From assembly GCA_013400155.1 (NCBI GenBank), contig VXBM01001312.1, forward strand, positions 124,001 through 188,000: DNA of 64,000 nucleotides, written 5' to 3'. Every line of letters begins with the position of its first letter. Positions within the stretch are counted from its first letter, which is position 1. The notes under the pieces are model-generated. The model searched no databases. It saw only the letters and a program-made list of their open reading frames with translations, and had not been told where the DNA came from. Positions 22,924 to 35,370 of this stretch are shown piece by piece. A program made the position numbers and the translations under genes. This DNA comes from Helopsaltes ochotensis. Taxonomy: Eukaryota > Chordata > Aves > Passeriformes > Locustellidae.

Positions 22924-25900
22924 GTAGATTTCACCTCCAACCTCTAAGGCACATGGCTTCACTCACTGTTAAACTGTGCCAGACGCTGCACCACTCAGAT
23001 GCCATTAGGAAAAAAAAGTACAAATCCATTTGATTTGAATTGTGTATTTTGTTCAACCTGAAATATGTTTCTTTGGGTTTAGTTTGGGCAATTTTTAATG
23101 AATGTAGGGGCACAGACCCTGTTAGAGCAGTGAGGAGACGGAGGGGTCTTGGTGTAGCATTATCCTCAAATCAAACCTTATCCCTAATGCTCTATTCTGA
23201 GCTGAATCTGACTTACTGCCTACCACTTTCCCTGGGGACCTTGAGAAACTCCGCAAGGGTATTTTCTGCTTCTACTCTTGCAAGTCTTCCACTTTGTGTA
23301 CAAAAAAGTCAATTTGTTGGACTAGCCACGTGAGTGCTCTGAACATGAGACTCTCTCACACAGTGGTTATTTAATAGTCTAGTACAATATTGACTAAACC
23401 CTCAGGATAGCATAGATTTCTACAGTAGCTGAGGCACTAAAATACTTTTTGAAATGTTGGAATCGTTGATTGAAACTCTAGTTCCAAAAGGGGCAGCAAA
23501 GGAACTTGCAGTGTAGCAAGGCTAAAGTGTAGCTAAAGGCTAATGAGCAGAATCTCCGAAGTGGTTTGTACATAGAGGTTGGATGTCCTTACAAGACCTG
23601 AATTAGCTGAGCCTACTCCTGGAGAGAATTTAGTAGCACCTGTCTGGGCATCCCCTACAGAACGGCGTAAGGCAGTCTAAAGGCTCTAAATCCCTTTTCC
23701 TGTCAGTAAAGGGCTGGATGAACTTGTATCCCATAACACTGAAATAACACCAGGGTGAGTGACATACAAAGGCTCTATGCAGGGTCAAAACAAACAGAGT
23801 ATTGGATACCTGGTCCACAAGGCAGGCCCTCGAGGCCCCCAAAGATTCTAGATGCTGCAGGGAAGCGTTTTGACCTCTGGACATGGGTCCTTACTAGCAG
23901 AAGGTATGATACCCTCTGTTCCCAGCTGGGACACCACTGTCCTTAGCTGGGCATGCTGGCCAGGAAGGGGTTGGGCTACCATGTGAGCTGGCATGCCAGA
24001 GGCATAGACACAAGGGAGCAAGTGCCATTTCCACAAGAGGGGCTGGAAACCAGCAAAATAGCAGGGTAGAGAGTATGAAGTATCTAACTTTAGATGCAAA
24101 GGTAAATCTCAGAAGGGCAGTGAGTGAATTTATGGGAGACTTATCCTGACAGTGACAGATGGTTTGGTCAAGGCACTTCAGCATCACAAGGTTCCCTGTT
24201 GGGCACAGTTGTTCACCAGGACTTGCCAAACACTACTGCTACTAGAGAGCTCCATCATATAATGAAATGGCCATGCCTTTGGTTCTGCCTTGCTTTTAAT
24301 AACCAAACTATCTCAATCATCATTAGCTAAGGCAGCTCTGCACAGTATTTTGCTGATCCCTGGAGATGTGCCTTGAATTCCACTGAAGTCCAACTGTAGA
24401 TTCCTGACTGCTTTATTATTGAGTTAACCTTAAAGCCTTCAGACACTAAGGCAGCCAGGCAGTAACAGTTAAATAAGCTTTTAAATATATAAATAAAAAT
24501 TTCTCCAAAGACTGCATATGCTTGTTATTTTGCTGAGACTAAACTAAATTTTCATCTCCAGGGTAATGGATTTGTTTAAATTAAAGAACTCTGGTCTTTC
24601 CGGTTTGTGATTGTTTTCTTCTAAGATACAAGCCAAGTGAGTATTAAATGAGCCCAGTGAGGAGAAAAGAGGAAAAAGTGAAAATATAGTTTATTTACAT
24701 AGTGAATGCTCCACACAAGGTTCATAAAAACAAAGCATATTATGAAAAGTGAATTAAAACCCAATTGCTTCCAGGTTCAAAGAGTCTGATGAGCTAATTA
24801 AGCAATGCTTTGTCAAATCCAACCCCTGAAGTCTCCAGGGAAGGTGAATAGCTGAGGGACACACTTTCAGACCACCTGTTCATGAATTTATTCCCTTTCA
24901 CAGCATGGCTTTGTAGCCTGAAGCAGAGCAGTGAGAGCCACCTTCCCTCTTTGAACTCCTCCTAGGAAAGGTAAGCTGCCTTGCAATGGTCTGGCATGTC
25001 TTGCAGTGATCTGGTGCCATCACTGTCCGCAAGATGAGGTCAGGGCTGCTCAGCTTTGTGGCACAGGCTTTCTCTATCCAGCAGACAATGACACTTCCCC
25101 TTTACCTCCTGGGTTAGGGGCTTGTGGCAGAAGGAGTCTGTTTTACATTCCTGCTGGCTGGGACCTACGTGGATGCCAAGATTCAGCTCAGGGAACTGGA
25201 GCCCACTACCAGCATTACAATGGCAATAGCTGCAGCAGATTAAATCCTCTCAGCATCCTATGTACAATCTGTAAATGTCTGCTGAATGATATTTGATGTC
25301 TCTTTACTAAAAACATTGTAAAAAAATCCTGCTGGCTTCCAACAATGACAAGGTCCTCTGGCAGCACAAACTGGGACAATTCCCAGACAAACTTGATTCT
25401 AGGACTTCAGAAGTGACAAGTTTTGGATGCTACATGTCGTTATCTGAGACTGTCCCTACTGTGCCCAATGCTGTAAATTTCTTTATAATGTGTGTTTATC
25501 CAGCCTCATGTTTTTGCAAATCCACATGTCAGATCTTGAACTACTTAGATTTTTTTTTCTTCACTCTTTTTCTCTGTCAGCTCCAAGCACACACTAGGAA
25601 AAGTCCAGGGCTTATAAAAACAGTATGTTTAGCTTAGTCCTCTTCCATTGGTTTTTCCAAGTATTTTATTATAAAATTTTATTATAAAATCTTCCCTTTT
25701 AGGTGGATTTAAATCTTAACTTCATAATTTCTTCAAAATATAGGTCTGATTTCATCCATAAACCCTTTGTATGATAGGACGAACTGTATTTCATGATGTT
25801 GGTCAATTTCCCACCTGATTTTCAAACCCTCTTACAGGAAACAAAATGTCTAAATTCATTGAAGTGGAATCTGTTAAGGGATTATTTGAGATTGAGGGTA

Positions 25901-27267
25901 CATATTGGGATTTGGTCCATTTTTAAGTGACCTTTGACAATAATTCAGGAAACAATTATCAGTAAATGAAGGCAGATTATGCACTTCACAGAATTGTAAT
26001 TCTGAGACTTTCGATGTGCAAAACAGTTTTGATCATTCTACAGCAATATGCAGGACTGGCTTCAGCCTGAAAGCATAGGAAAGCCACATTTTCCTTGCAC
26101 ACATAGTGTATCCACAGTCAGAGGGGAGTTGGCGAACTGTGGTCTTCTGAAACAAAACAAACCACACTGGCTGTGTCGCAATCTGAAATGTCTATAAAGG
26201 TGAAGGGACTGACCTTTTGTCTCTGTGCCTTTGTTAGGCCACTGTCAAGACTAGTACAATCATTGTTTCAAAGCTCTGTAATTCGTATTTGTACTTTGAA
26301 AGCAAGAAATATTCCTTAAATGGTAGGGGTAATACAACCTCACATAACACGCAGTAACATACTGGTATTTCCACAAATTATGGGCCAAGTTTGCTTCTAC
26401 ACAGAGAATGATTTTATATTCCAATGGGTAGACTTTTCATTCTGTAGTATGTTGAAAGCTGTTGCTCTCTAAGGTCCAAAGCACTCTAACACACTCTCTC
26501 CAACCATGTGCAAAATGGAATATCAGAAAGTATTGTGAAATTAACTGTTTCAAGAAAAATTAGTCTCCAGTTACCCAAACTCTTCAGATTACAAATAAAT
26601 CCAGCCTTGTTCTAATATAATTAAATTTATTTCCTTTTCATAAAGGCTTCTAGGAAAGGATCTGGTATGTCAGTGGTTGGATATACTCAATTCAATAAAT
26701 GTAAATATGAAAAGAATTTTTATGCAAAGCTTTTGTTGGCTTGTCACTCTGGTGGATTAAAAATTGGCAGTAGCACCAGTTTCTTCTTTGAGAACTATTT
26801 TCTCAATTTAGATGGGGTTTTACAGTCCGGTAAGATGCAAGAAAATAAAAGGAATCATTACATCCTTTTCTATCCTAACATGAAACTCCTGGTGGAAAAT
26901 AATCTCTTATCTATACTTAGGTATTAGGAAAAAAACAGGAAGATAATTTAAACTGAATTCAGATATGAGGAAAAAATATTCAAAACCTAAAAATTCTCTC
27001 CTGAACACCTCTGGTTTTATTCATTCTCAGTGTTGTCACAGAAACCCCACAAAACTGCTTTTTTCATGAGCTTTCTTGTAATTTCTGCTCTTGGACTGAA
27101 AATAGAGGGGGGAAAAATCTGTTCTGATTTTCTGCTAGAACTCCTTATACAGAACATCAGCTGTCTCGGTAATATGCCACAGGAGAAAATATTTGAGCTT
27201 TCTTGTATCTATTCCAACAACACCCAGGAAATGAAAAGAAATGAGAGGATGTAATGAAGACAGAGAC
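22924..27267. other. Unique sequence, nothing recognised
   Basis: No supported gene or transposon. A perfect 13-bp tandem duplication lies at 25664-25689. Confidence 0.5.
25664..25689 (+). repeat. Perfect 13-bp tandem duplication
   Basis: The unit ttttattataaaa occurs twice head to tail with no mismatch. This looks like a simple replication-slippage product. Confidence 0.9.
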
Positions 27268-27512
27268 AGTGTTTTTTCAGTAGTGCCCAGTGGGAGGCCA
27301 GGAGGCAATAGGCCCAAACCAAAATATAGGACACTGCACTTAAAAGAGCTTTTTTTTTTACCACGAATATGGGAAACAGAAGATGGCAAAGATTGCCCAA
27401 GGAGTTTATTTAGTCTCTGGATTGGACACGGTCCTGGGGAACTTGCTTTCAGCAACAGACTGGACTAGGCAATCTCCTAATGTGCCTTCCAGGCTCAGCC
27501 ACCCTGTGACTC
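27268..27512 (+). mobile_element. CR1 LINE 3' UTR fragment
   Basis: Contains ttcagtagtgcccagtggga, aggcaataggcccaaacc, ggacacggtcctggggaac and gactaggcaatctcctaatg, in the order of an avian CR1 3' UTR. The final octamers are worn (accctgtgactc). 5' truncated, plus strand. Confidence 0.85.
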
Positions 27513-30021
27513 ACCTGGATGTTGATTTCCTCCCAGAGAATACAAATTCATTACTCCAGGCAATATTCTCAGGCACAACTCAACATGGTTTTGGACAAAC
27601 AGAAGAGCAAAGCTCTGGACAAAACCACAAAGCAAATCTATTGATGGTGCACATGTAACATAATTTAAATCCATATAAAACTTAGGACACAGCCCAACAA
27701 AGCCCAGAACATTGATCTCTGCGCACCTTAGACTGCAAAGAAATTAGGAATAAATCAATTTATAAAGCTCCTGGAGGCATTTAATCTTCTATCTTGCAGA
27801 GCAGCACAGCCTCTATGCGCAAGTGCAAATTCCTGGCATGTACTAAGAGAGCATCTGTCTCCCACCAAAGTTCTTCTACAAATCAGATGAAAGGCAGAGG
27901 TACCTTATTGCCATCAGATCTCCAGGGCAGTTCCCTCCCCTAGGAAGTCCTCAGAAAATCAGTGTGTCTGCGCTGACTATCCTGAGAGCAGAGAATGACC
28001 TATCAGATGCCCACGCTGGAGGTGTCTTCACAGATGAACTTCAGCAGTACTGACAGTAACCTGAAACCTCACTCAAGTAAGTTCCTGCCTAGGCAGCTCC
28101 CAGCACAGCTTTCAGGTTTGCATGCAGGTTTGTCCCACCTTTGCATGGAGGTTTGTCCCACAGAACAGCTTTGAACTCCAGGAAGAAGCAAGGACCATGC
28201 AAGAGATGTTCATCTAGAAATTCCCCTTCTTAGGAAGGGTGTCACTGGGTCTAGCAGGTAGACAAACATATTCTGGTACTAAGGGGGAAGATTTCAAGTT
28301 TAATTTTCACTTACATACTGACCTAAATTTCAGTCCACAAAAAGTGTCACAACATGCTGAATCCCCTTCAGTTAAAACCTATACTGAAGCATATGGGCTC
28401 TCCAAGCTTGCAGACATTAGACCCTAGAAAGTTAAATCCAGCAAGATTCATAAGCCAACAAGGCTGTACTAAGACATAAAGACAACAAAACCATCAAAAT
28501 CTGGAAAAGGCTGAGCAAAATGCAAAACTTTCCCAGCTGTCATGATCTTTAAAATATCTCCATTCTGTAACACTTGGTTGGCTTTTCATTTTCGGGGGAA
28601 AGTCAGCATGAAATCACATTTCATACTGAGCCTAGCAAGTGACAGTCCCTCCTATATTCCTGTCAACAAGGAATAAATTGGATTAGTCTCAGACAGCGTA
28701 TGGTGTTCTGAGGATGTAAACATATGCCAATAAGAAGTAACATAACTCTCCAATTTAAACAAAGTAATGCACAAAGGAAGCCAGCAAGAGCCATACCAAA
28801 CTTGTGTTAGTCATAATAGGCAGCTGCAGAACATGGGATGCCAGAAGATTTCCCCAACCCCTAGTGACCATTGAAAGTGTTGTAAATAAGAAGGGCAAGC
28901 TTGTTTTGCTGAACTTATAAATGGCATATAATATCATATCCTGGAACATGGAAGGAAGATACTGGGAAAGAAAATATGAATTCACATCACCACTTTGAAT
29001 CTGATCTATAGCGACAGTAACTTGTGTTTCTGCCTGGTCATGATGCAATGCCCAGGCAGTAACATAAGAATAACTGTCTTCACTTTGTTTTTCAGCTGCT
29101 ATGGGCATGCAGAAGAGAAATAGCCATCTTGGTTAGTGGTAGAAGGGATGATACTGGAGAACTGATCTCTCACAGAGGTCAAAACGGGATTACACTGGAC
29201 AAGGAGGGAAGGAAGAAGACAATCTATTCCTGCTGCTCACAGTGGACTAAGTCCCAAATCCAGCAACAAACACAAAATTCTTCTTGCCATCCATAATCAG
29301 GAGAAAGGCAAAAATAGATGCTACTGAATCAAGAGTGTTTCTCTACATTCATACCAGGGTAAACAGAGGGTACTCACATGCAACTACTTGTATGTTATAT
29401 TACAAAGATATAATTTATTTTAATCTTGCTACCTACTGCTTGGTCCCATGCAAATGGACAGGTTTTTCACGTCTTTATGGGTGAGCTTTAAGGAAAATCA
29501 ACTCTGAAGTGTCTGAAGAATCTGTTGGAGCAGTCCTGGAGGATGCAACAGCTGGGTGATGTGATCTGCTGCTAGCTATGGACCATATGCTGAGCAGAGT
29601 CTATGCACACAAACACAGTTCCCTCCTCCCATTAGCAGCTGGGAAGAAATTGAATTACATAGAAGTGAATCAAACTTTCATTAATCTGCATGAAATCCAC
29701 AATATTTATGTGCCTAGATGACATTCAAGGGAAACTATTTTGCACAAAGGCAAAAAAAAAAAATCTGTCAGAGAACAGATGCATAAAGCGTAGTATTTGA
29801 TCCTATTCTCATTTGTTACAGTCAACTTTTTGATGCCAGGGTGTTCTGTAATGATAATGCAGGGAGATCTAACACATTTGAGTTTGGTTGCCTTTACCAA
29901 TTAAGCAGTTTTCAGGACTATTAAAGAGACAATGCTTTGCCTGTGTGAGCCAGCACAACAGCTGTTACAATCTCTGGAATGGCCTGTACCACACCTTTTA
30001 CATTAGAGCCTCTGAAGGAGA
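27513..30021. other. Unique sequence, nothing recognised
   Basis: Only a small tandem duplication (28118-28162) was seen. Confidence 0.5.
28118..28162 (+). repeat. Tandem duplication, 23-bp period
   Basis: ttgcatgcaggtttgtccca and ttgcatggaggtttgtccca lie head to tail with one mismatch, flanked by related cagctttcag / cagctttgaa words. Confidence 0.85.
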
Positions 30022-30103
30022 GAAAATGCTGTCCAGGACATCAACAGCCTCCTTAGACCTTAAGAACAAAAAGCTCCATGGAATGAGCTGCTAAATAAAA
30101 GAG
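30022..30103 (+). repeat. 82-bp segment duplicated inside the downstream CR1 (copy 1)
   Basis: About 80% identical by eye (16 mismatches in 82, no indel) to 30590-30671, in the same orientation. The shared core includes acaaaaagctccatg and aagag ends. I do not recognise it as a named repeat. Confidence 0.8.
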
Positions 30104-30537
30104 CCACTAAACTCTTGTTTAGAGCAAGAGCAATATTACCAGGTAGGAAGCTGTGTCTACAGCACTGTAATAAATACCCAAGGCTTTTCTAACATTTCTT
30201 TTCCATCTGTCCTAGAGTTCCTCTGAACAGGGCATATTTTGAAATAAGAGTCTTATAGAAAAATCGATGTGGAGTAATGGTCCCTGCAGATCTCTGTCAG
30301 GTGTTGCAATGCACTCTTCTTTAGCAAACCCAGTCTTTTTTCAGCAAGCATGTCTCCCTGGCAGCCCAATGGTATTTTAAGACACTGTATTCCACTCTGC
30401 TTGGGGTGATAAACAGTAGTCCACATCAATCAGAGCACTTGATAATTATTAACATGTATTGTAATCTTTAAAAAATGCTATCTATATTTGTATATGATAA
30501 AGATGATATAACACAATCAAAGAAGAGAAGGATATAC

Positions 30538-31617
30538 CACAAGTGGTCTTCCCCAGACCCAGTACTGGAGCCAGTTCTGTTTAATATCTTGAAATGCTGC
30601 CCAGGATATCAAGACCATCTTTAGACCTTGCAAACAAAAAGCTCCATGAAACAAGCTGCTGAATAGAAGAGTTTCTGGTTTTGTCCACCAGTGACCGGGA
30701 CAAGGGGATCGAGTGCCCCCTCAGACAGTTTGCAAGTGACACCAAGTTGGGTGGGAGTGTTGATCTGCTGGAGGGCAGGGAGGCTCTGCAGAGGGATCTG
30801 GACATGCTGGATCAAAGGGCCAGGGCCAATTGTAAGAGGTTCAGCAAGGCCGAGTGCCAGGTCCTGCACTGGGGTCACAACAACCCCAGGCAGCACTGCA
30901 GGCTGGGGGCAGTGGCTGGGAAGCTGCCTGGTGGAAAAGGACCTGGGGGTGCTGGTCAGCAGCAGCTGAACACGATCCAGCGTGTGCCCAGGTGGCCCAG
31001 AAGGCCGATGGCATCCTGGCCTGGATCAGCCTGGTGTGGCCAGCAGGAGCAGGGCAGTGACCGTCCCCCTGCACTGGGCACTGCTGAGGCCACACCTCCA
31101 ATGCTGTGTTCAGTCCTGGGCCCCTCCCTGCAAGAAAGACATTGAGGGGCTGCAGCGTGTCCAGAGAAGGGCAGGGAGCTGGGGAAGGGTCTGGGGCACA
31201 AGTCCTGTGAGGAGCGGCTGAGGGAGCTGGGGGTGCTTAGCCTGGGGAAAAGGAGCCTCAGGGGAGACCTCACTGCTCTCTACAGCTGCCTGAAAGGAGG
31301 GTGCAGCCAGGGGGGATTGGCCTCTTCTGCCAGGTAACAAGTGATAGGGACAAGAGGAAATAGACTGGAGTTGCACTAGGAGAAGTCAGATAAGATACTA
31401 GGGAAATTTTCTACACTGAAGAGGATGACAAGCACTGGAACAGGTCGTCCAGGGAGGTGGTGGAGTCACCATCTCAGAAGATATTTCAAAGACATTTAGG
31501 TGTGGCACTCAGGGGCATGGTTCAGTGGTGGACTTGGCAGTGCTGGGGTAATGTTGGACTTGATGACCTTAAAGGTCTTTACTAACCAATATGTTTTTAT
31601 GATTCTGTGATTCTGTG
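30538..31617 (+). pseudogene. CR1 LINE, 3' half of ORF2 plus 3' UTR
   Basis: This is the best preserved CR1 copy in the window. Plus-strand translation of 30681-31145 follows the C-terminal part of CR1 RT: DRDKGIECPLRQFASDTKLG, then SVDLLEGREALQRDLDML, CKRFSKAECQVLHWGHNNP and, after frame changes, KKDIEGLQRVQRRAGSWGR. The catalytic FADD box reads FASD, so the second metal-binding Asp pair is broken. The 3' UTR follows to two terminal octamers (gattctgtgattctgtg). It is 5' truncated at about 30538 and interrupted by an 80-bp foreign segment at 30590-30671. It is GC-rich compared with its flanks. Confidence 0.93.
30590..30671 (+). repeat. 82-bp segment interrupting CR1 (copy 2)
   Basis: It lies between the CR1 blocks gttctgtttaatatct and agtgaccgggacaagg, which are nearly adjacent in intact CR1. 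It matches 30022-30103 in the same orientation, so it is either an inserted copy or the product of a local rearrangement. Confidence 0.78.
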
Positions 31618-33285
31618 TTTGGAGATAGGGGCAGGGGGAAGAGAGAGAAAGAAAAAACCTATTACCTGTGGATCCCCAGAACAATGAGTAAATGGCAGCA
31701 GCCATATCCCTGCTGAGAACAAATGAGGAATCGACAGCAGTTACTAGACACCCCGATATGTTTTTCACCTGTTGCTCTGGATAAAATCATACATCAAAAA
31801 AAGACATTCCAGTGCTGGCTGATGAAAACTGACAACAGAAATTTCAGTATACCAGCTCTGGCACAGCTATGTTTTGAACTCTTCAGGTAGGATTCAGCTC
31901 AAAGACTAACATGGCTAAATTTAGAAGGGTACATGCGCACTCGGTATCTCTGCTCCCTTTGTTGTCAGTGGAGATATAATCAAGTCACTCACAGAACCCA
32001 GAGAGATATTCGCTCACCATAAAACAGAGAGGGACATGTATGGCTATCTGGACTGCACGGACTGTATTGTCAGGGTGTGACTCCACAGAAAAGCATCTTG
32101 AGCTACCCTTTATTATCCCATCTCCAGCAGCAATCCCAACAGAGAAGTGTCTTTCACAGGTCCTCTGCAGTATCTACTGGGCCCATGAAACTCTCTTGGA
32201 TACCTCCAGCACCTAAATTAGCAATATACACAAATATAATCAATTGAATTCCATGCTAGAGCTCCACTGTTGAGATTTAAGGGTCAGATCCAGAATCCTG
32301 CAGACAGAGAGGCAAATAATGCTTTACAAAATGTGAAAAACAAGTGTTTTCTTTCTCTTACCTGCTATTAGGTATGCTTCTGCCCATGTTTCTGCAGTCT
32401 ACCTTAATGTTTTTCAAGCATTCCACAGCTTTAATTCTAAGAGTCATATTAAAAACAACACAATATTTAGTAAAACCTCAACTATCACCTATAGAAGAGA
32501 TTAATAACCAACAAGGCATTTCTACTTCTGCTTCATATATAGTTATATTTGTTCTGTAAATAAGAAAATGTAAATTTACTTTCATGCAAATGTAACCTTT
32601 CTACTTGTAAAAGCTGAATGAAAAAGGTGTCAGCATCAGTTGGCTTTATAATAAATTTTACAGCTTCTAAAAGTTGGGCAGAAGGAAAGCTGAAGAGTTT
32701 TGTTCCAAAATAACTAAGGAAAGAAGAAAAAAATACAAAATATATTTCTACCTCTCATCATGCAAGTTTTTAGTAAGTGCTGGTAGGCTTCATAGTGATG
32801 GTGTAGAAACATTTTCAAGGAGCTACAAAAAATAACAGATCTGAAAAGGACAGTTGACATGTTTCTTCTGTTCCACTCAGAGAAGAAAAAGATTGACAAT
32901 TAGCACCTTCTTAACGTCATTTGGAATGCCAAAACTTAAACTGTAACCTATATTCCATCAAAAGCTCCAGCTATTTTGAAAAATCCCTGGAACTGTCCCC
33001 AAGAATAAAAATGAATCAAAACTAATAGATAGGATAGGCTGCTGAATTTAAATTCACTGTGATTAAATCATTGCAATTTCTTATTGCAACGTCATAGCAT
33101 TTTATTGCTTTTGACACAGTACTGCCCTGAAAGCCTTCATGTCAGTGAGCAGGTAATCAGAGTCCCCGTGCATTTTCCCCAGATAAGTAAGAGAGCAGCT
33201 GTGCATAGCTTGTCTGTAGCTCAGCTGCAGGTGGAAGGTGAGGAGAAGGAGAGGCCTAGACTTGTAGCATCTGGTCAAATTACAG
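31618..33285. other. Unique AT-rich sequence, nothing recognised
   Basis: No supported gene or repeat. Confidence 0.5.
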
Positions 33286-33425
33286 AGTTACAGAATCAGA
33301 AAATACTCTGATTTTGGAAGGGACCCACAGTGATCACTGAGTCCAGCTCTTAAGTGGGTGGCCCATACTGGGATAAAACACACAATCTTGGTGTTATTAG
33401 CACTATCCTTTAAGGAGGAGACACT
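33286..33425 (-). mobile_element. TguSINE1-like SINE (tRNA-Ile head, CR1 tail)
   Basis: From about 33359 rightwards the plus strand reads tggcccatactgggat...cttggtgttattagcact, which aligns base for base with the reverse complement of tRNA-Ile(AAT), including the anticodon region. To the left, the complement of ACTTAAGAGCTGGACTCAGT and GGGTCCCTTCCAAAATC, then ttacagaatcag, forms a CR1-type tail. This head-tail order is that of TguSINE1, a SINE mobilised by CR1 and known from songbirds. The B-box is mutated and the 5' end of the tRNA part is lost, so it is a dead copy. It is the strongest single clue that the host is a passerine. Confidence 0.85.
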
Positions 33426-35112
33426 GAAAAAAAAAGTGCCTAAGTGAAACAAAATTAAAGGAAACCTGCATAAGGGGTGTCAGTCACTCCTTTTATTGGT
33501 AAATCCTGGCTGGTTTTCATAAAGTGCTTACCTTATGGAAATGCCTATGCAAAATCACTTTGCTTTGGCTGATTTGGAATCCCATCAGAGGCAGTGAAGA
33601 GAGAGAAAGAGAGCCACAGTCATTCTATTTTAAGCCTACATTTGAGTGGCAGCAGAAATCCAGAATAGCTCAAGCAGAGCACAGCTACAAGAACCTGCAC
33701 AGAGGACAGAAGGTCAGGAATAGCCAATGAAATGTCAGCTACATGTGAGGTGCTTCATTGATTTTAAGGTCAGAAATACATTTATAGTCCCTACTGATTC
33801 AGAATTTCAACAAACAACTTCCACTGGGAACAATTATTTACAAGCATACAGAATTCAATTTATGTGGCCATTGAAAGGATATTGTGAGTCACCAAAGAAA
33901 GGGATAATGTCTGAACCTGTGTGTGCAAATTATGTCATCCAGGATGACATAAGAACATAAGAAAGAATGGACTAGAAATACAGACCAGAGATGATTGATA
34001 GAAAGCATAAATAAACATCAAAATAATTTAATTACTTCTTAATCATAGATCTATTATAGCAGGGACACTTACAAAGACAAAATTGTTAGCATTTGTACAT
34101 TTACAATTTGGCAAAAAAACCCCTTCCAACAAAATACAGAAATACTTCATGAGCAGCATATTATTTCATTTACTAGGGAGCCTTAAAGACACAACACATT
34201 ATTTTTCAAATCACATGCTTACATGTAAAATACTGTACCAAAAAGGACCAAGGATTCATTTGGTTCAGCTGCCCACTTCAGGCATCAAGAGGCATAAAAA
34301 CACACCTCATAATGCACCTGGACTTCTGTGCAAAGCTGTGTCACAGGGAGAAAATCTCAGCCCCAGCTTGAGCTGGCAAATGCATTTTGCCTTCAAGTAG
34401 GAGTGCAGTTCATTTTCTCCAGCACTCTTCATTTCACTTGATGCCATACATTTTATTTAAGTATAGACTGTAATGTCTGAAAATCTGAAATCTCTTCTGA
34501 CTTAATTTCAATCAGTCCATGGAGGGTTTCCATTTTCTTCTGGGACACAGCAGGACAAACAAAGCCACTGTTTGTCACTGTGCACAGCACTTTGCCTCCA
34601 TTTCACCGCCTGACTTGGAAGGCCACTTCCCATCATGGAGTTAGACAAACCTATCTCTGTTAAGACAGTGTATGTGGTCTCTTATTTCAGTTCTGCATAA
34701 GGCCAGACCTTTTCAATGGTGGCTAGCACATGGAGTTTTAACACAGGTTCCACTGTACATCTCAGCAAGGTCCTCTAGTATTTCAGGAGAACCTGCTCAA
34801 AACATTTTTGGTTGGTTTTAGATTGTCTTCTTCTGAAAGCAGCACCTGGAAATGAGACATTTCAATGAAATATGTCCATTCCTGTGAGATCTTTCAACAG
34901 AAAAATGGATGCAGATTTTGTTTAGACAAAGGCAAACACTCCACTGTGAGATTTTTCTTCCATGTGAGTTTTGATACCTTTCAGTATTTGATTTTGATTA
35001 TTTTCTGTAATACATCAGTGAGCTAACAGCGGGTTCTACAGTACATGGTGTTTAATGCTAAATAAGCTGCACAGTGTTTAATATTGAAAAGCAATAATAA
35101 AGTCAAACCATA
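33426..35112. other. Unique sequence, nothing recognised
   Basis: No supported gene or repeat. Confidence 0.5.
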
Positions 35113-35370
35113 GCATCATAGAATCATTAATGTTGGAAGAGACCTCTAAGACCACCAAGTTCAACCATTAACCTAACACTTCCATGTCCATCGCTACACC
35201 ATGTCCCTAAGAAGCACTTTGGATTTTGCATACTTCCAGGGACAGTGATTCCATCACTTCCCTGAGCAGCCTGTTCCAATGTTTGGCTAACCTTTCAGTG
35301 AAGAAATTTTTCCTAATATGCAATCTAAACCCTCCCTGATGAAACTTGAGGCTATTTCCTCTTGTCCTAA
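35113..35370 (-). mobile_element. CR1 LINE 3' end
   Basis: The plus strand shows the reverse complement of a CR1 3' end: tcatagaatcatt, gttggaagagacctctaaga, ccatgtccctaagaagca, cttccctgagcagcctgttc, gtgaagaaatttttcctaat and ggctatttcctcttgtcct. Clear and nearly full 3' UTR, 5' truncated. Confidence 0.95.

Noticed and set aside
30621..31376. Minus-strand open frames of up to 105 codons
   Set aside because: Antisense shadows of the plus-strand CR1 ORF2.
33359..33425. Possible tRNA-Ile gene on the minus strand
   Set aside because: It has a mutated B-box, lacks the 5' part and acceptor pairing, and is fused to a CR1-type tail, so it is a SINE head and not a tRNA gene.
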